From positions 1-8,151 of the forward strand of contig CAYYAU010000046.1 in the NCBI GenBank assembly GCA_964469765.1: 8,151 nucleotides of DNA, written 5' to 3'. Under the pieces are notes generated by a model. That model had not been told where the DNA came from. It saw only the letters and a program-made list of their open reading frames with translations, and did not search any database. The stretch comes from CAYYAU01 sp964469765 [NCBI: uncultured Clostridia bacterium] (GTDB taxonomy: Bacteria; UBA6262; WVXT01; CAYYAU01). Both the position numbers and the translations under genes were made by a program. Of this stretch, positions 6,638 to 8,151 are shown one piece after another (position 1 is the stretch's first letter; each line of letters opens with the position of its first letter).

Positions 6638-6877
6638 ATGAAGAGAAAAAAAGAAAGACGTAGACCAATTATATGTCCTTATTGTGGAAGAACCATGGTA
6701 TGTATGGATCGTTTTGAATCAGTCGCCAAGCGAATTAAAGGTTTATATGTTTGGTATATTTGTCCTCGCAGAAAAGGGGAACAGGGTTGCGGTCATTCTG
6801 TCCTATGGGAAATTTCTCCTAAGTCAAAAAGGCCAGCAAGGGTTGTTACTTCTGTTAGATTTAAAAGAGGAAAGTAA
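6638..6877 (+). CDS. Small basic zinc-ribbon protein, Ogr/Delta-like cysteine pattern
   Basis: This 79-residue basic protein opens with MKRKKERRRP. Its cysteine pattern suggests one zinc site: C13 and C16 in ICPYCGR, C42 in YICPRR and C51 in GCGH (H53 adjacent). The order CPxCG, a linker of about 25 residues, Y-x-x-C, then CGH and E58 recalls the Ogr/Delta family, small zinc-binding activators of phage P2-type late genes. The gap between the last two cysteines is longer here, so the resemblance is weak. Basic ends suggest nucleic-acid binding. GGAGGAG at 6629-6635 precedes the ATG closely. It lies 32 bases after the activator gene with no terminator between, so the two are probably co-transcribed. 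It might be an accessory regulator or unrelated. An overlapping frame (6684-6914) is rejected because this frame has the cysteine motifs and the ribosome binding site. Confidence 0.75.
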   Translation: MKRKKERRRPIICPYCGRTMVCMDRFESVAKRIKGLYVWYICPRRKGEQGCGHSVLWEISPKSKRPARVVTSVRFKRGK

Positions 6878-7085
6878 AAAATTCTTTAATAAAGAGAAGC
6901 ATCTTTTTCAGTGAATTACTATTTGATTTCTCTCCTATTTTTTGTACTTACGCTCAATTTCATCCATTGTTGCTAAATGTCTGCACATCTTTTTGCTCAA
7001 ATATTGACCAGATAAATCCTTTCTTTAAGAGGTTTTTTAATATCTTATTTTTTACCCCACATAAATAAAATTAATTACATATTAT

Positions 7086-7118
7086 AAATAGTATTCTATT
7101 TTTCATTTAAAAAAATAG
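7086..7118. repeat. Overlapping inverted repeats AAATAG / CTATTTTT / AAAAATAG
   Basis: AAATAG (7086-7091) and CTATTT (7096-7101) form a perfect 6-base dyad with a 4-base spacer. CTATTTTT (7096-7103) is also a perfect 8-base inverted repeat with AAAAATAG (7111-7118) across 7 bases. The middle arm is shared, so the two RNA hairpins exclude each other; as DNA they make three alternating half-sites. Relative to the start predicted from the -24 element (near 7167) they lie at about -80 to -50. They could be an activator site, a weak AT-rich terminator (T-run at 7120-7124), or low-complexity chance. Confidence 0.4.
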
Positions 7119-7140
7119 GTTTTTATATTTCAACCCAACC

Positions 7141-7157
7141 TGGCACGGTTCTTACTT
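7141..7157 (+). promoter_or_regulatory. Candidate sigma-54 (-24/-12) promoter of the subtilase gene, -12 box with one mismatch
   Basis: TGGCACGGTTCTTACTT has a perfect -24 box, TGGCACG, preceded by the favoured pyrimidine. The -12 box is TTACT where the consensus is TTGCW, at the correct 10-base distance from GG. The single change is the G of the conserved GC, which normally matters, so the promoter may be weak or unusually activator-dependent. The predicted start near 7167 leaves a 21-base leader holding a ribosome binding site (AAGGGG 7173-7178 and AAGGA 7180-7184) before the ATG at 7188. A perfect -24 box at exactly this location, 0.5 kb after an NtrC-type activator gene, is unlikely to be meaningless, but activity is inferred. 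Confidence 0.45.
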
Positions 7158-7187
7158 CTTAAATATAAGTAGAAGGGGTAAGGACTA

Positions 7188-8075
7188 ATGAAAACCTTAA
7201 AGATAATAATGGTTGGGTTAATAATTGGATTAAAAATATATAGTTTTGAGTTAGCAAAAAATTTAGAAGGAGATGTCTGGACTGTTGGAAGTAATCAGTA
7301 TAGAAATAAAGATATCTCGATTATAAAGCAGAACCCTAATGTTGTAAAAGTAGCCATTATAGATTCTGGTTGTAATATTACTTATAAAGAGGCCATAAGC
7401 TTTATTGATGGGACTATAAAGGATTATAATGGACATGGAACACTTATGGCAAGAATAATAAAAGAGGTGTTTCCAGAATCGGAGCTTTATATAATTAAAG
7501 TAATAGGAAAAGACGGTTTTATAATAAGCGAAGAGACACTAATTTTTGCTTTAGAATGGGCGATATTAAAAGAAGTAAATATTATAAATATGTCATTAAA
7601 GATTGAAAATTCAAAGAAGTTACACAATGTAATAAAAAAAGCATATAAAAAAGGTATCATAATTGTTGCTGCAGCAGGAAATAGCACTTCGTTTAGAGAG
7701 TCTTTATACAACGCCTTGGTATCTGAAAGTTTACAACTTCACTTTTCCTATACAGGATTAATAACCGAAATACTAAATACTAAATATGAAATACAATATG
7801 CAGTGATACGCGATATTAATTATCCTGCAAAGTATAATGAGGTTATATCAGTTGGTGCACTTGATAGATACGGTAAGGTATATGAAGGTTCTGTAAAAGG
7901 AGGAAAAGTTGATTTTTTCTGTAAAGGTTATAAAGATAAAAAAGCAGGCACATCTATAGCCTCAGCCTATGTTACAGGTATTGTTGCAAGAATAATTTCA
8001 AAACATCCGACTTACAATATAGATGAGATAAAACATACCTTAAAGAATATCTTAAAGAAAAAGAATAAGATATAA
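7188..8075 (+). CDS. Exported subtilisin-like serine protease (peptidase family S8)
   Basis: This 295-residue endopeptidase has the full S8 triad: D59 in VAIIDSG, H83 in NGHGT and S256 in AGTSIASAYVTGI. The oxyanion-hole N165 is in AAAGN. NYPAKYNEVISVGALDRYGK (211-230) is the conserved strand found before the active Ser in many subtilases. The N-terminus (residues 1-19, KTLKII followed by a hydrophobic stretch ending IYS) looks like a Sec signal peptide, so it acts outside the cytoplasm. Only about 30 residues separate the signal from the catalytic domain, so there is no room for the usual I9 propeptide. About 40 residues are inserted between AAAGN and NYPAKY. C62 and C245 are the only cysteines. 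No C-terminal anchor or sorting domain is seen. It is the only clear effector in the window, with a candidate sigma-54 promoter just upstream. The substrate is unknown. Confidence 0.93.
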   Translation: MKTLKIIMVGLIIGLKIYSFELAKNLEGDVWTVGSNQYRNKDISIIKQNPNVVKVAIIDSGCNITYKEAISFIDGTIKDYNGHGTLMARIIKEVFPESELYIIKVIGKDGFIISEETLIFALEWAILKEVNIINMSLKIENSKKLHNVIKKAYKKGIIIVAAAGNSTSFRESLYNALVSESLQLHFSYTGLITEILNTKYEIQYAVIRDINYPAKYNEVISVGALDRYGKVYEGSVKGGKVDFFCKGYKDKKAGTSIASAYVTGIVARIISKHPTYNIDEIKHTLKNILKKKNKI

Positions 8076-8127
8076 ACACTCTCCAGTTCCTATAGTTTTT
8101 CCCTATTAAAAAATTCAAAAAAAAGCC

Positions 8128-8151
8128 TTGACAAATAGATTTTAAATAATA
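8128..8151 (+). promoter_or_regulatory. Possible sigma-70 promoter truncated by the right edge (-35 box only)
   Basis: A perfect TTGACA (8128-8133) is followed by AT-rich sequence up to the window end. With normal 16-18 base spacing, the -10 box would start at or just beyond 8150, so it cannot be seen. It lies 52 bases after the protease stop, so it would serve a following + strand gene. No clear hairpin terminator separates it from the protease gene. Confidence 0.4.

Larger units (their letters stand above)
6878..7187. other. 310-base AT-rich spacer before the protease gene
   Basis: No + strand gene is visible. From about 6915 to 7070 the + strand is pyrimidine-rich, opposite to the genes around it. 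A short minus-strand frame (7024-6935, 29 codons with stop) reads DLSGQYLSKKMCRHLATMDE and onward; it has no ribosome binding site and may be the eroded end of a leftward gene. No convincing terminator follows the zinc-ribbon gene; TTCTTTAATAAAGAGAA at 6882-6898 is too weak. From 7086 the spacer carries overlapping inverted repeats and then a -24-like element, listed separately. Confidence 0.5.

Noticed and set aside
6684-6914. Overlapping + strand ORF of 76 codons
   Set aside because: It overlaps the zinc-ribbon gene in another frame. It lacks a ribosome binding site and motifs, while the 6638 frame has both.
7101-7129. TTTCAT-N17-TATATT as a sigma-70 promoter for the protease
   Set aside because: The -35 matches only two of six consensus bases; in DNA this AT-rich a TATATT is expected often.
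8076-8127. Terminator after the protease gene
   Set aside because: CTATAG and nearby T- and A-runs do not form a stem longer than a few bases.
1-8151. CRISPR arrays, insertion sequences, tRNA or rRNA genes
   Set aside because: No regularly spaced repeats, transposase-like frames, terminal inverted repeats or tRNA/rRNA core sequences were seen.

Overview
This window is a compact, AT-rich bacterial segment (roughly one third G+C by eye; AGA and ATA are common codons; coding strands are purine-rich). It is dominated by two-component signalling. All well-supported genes lie on the + strand. No rRNA, tRNA, CRISPR array or transposase is visible. The use of sigma-54 machinery, several soluble kinases and an exported subtilase fits a free-living Gram-negative-type bacterium, possibly from a poorly cultured phylum. 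I cannot name the taxon from sequence alone.

Layout. (1) Positions 51-4838 hold four tightly packed signalling genes: a membrane sensor histidine kinase; an overlapping Rcp1-type single-domain response regulator; a soluble REC-PAS-histidine kinase; and a soluble REC-histidine kinase. A long imperfect hairpin flanked by an A-tract and a T-tract (4867-4930) probably ends this operon. (2) A 300-base spacer (4839-5138) holds that terminator, a good -24/-12 (sigma-54) element and a possible 29-codon leader ORF. (3) Positions 5139-6605 encode a complete NtrC-type sigma-54 activator (REC-AAA+-Fis HTH). It is followed at 32 bases by a 79-residue zinc-ribbon protein (6638-6877). (4) A very AT-rich 310-base spacer (6878-7187) holds overlapping inverted repeats and a near-consensus -24 element placed correctly for the next gene. 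(5) Positions 7188-8075 encode a small exported subtilisin-like protease with a complete catalytic triad. The right edge holds a TTGACA box, probably the promoter of a gene outside the window. The left edge may hold the start of a divergent gene.

How the genes may work together (inference). The window has three kinase cores and four receiver domains, all with intact phosphorylation residues, but only one DNA-binding output, the NtrC-type activator. The simplest model is that the membrane kinase senses an extracytoplasmic signal and works with the Rcp1-type regulator and the two receiver-first soluble kinases to set the phosphorylation of the activator. The activator would then drive sigma-54 promoters, with its own gene (4990-5005) and the exported protease (7141-7157) as local candidate targets. 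This kinase-network-to-sigma-54-to-secreted-protease circuit is the most interesting hypothesis here. Each protein family is well known; what may be new is the combination, the receiver-first kinases without a visible HPt, and the promoter placement.
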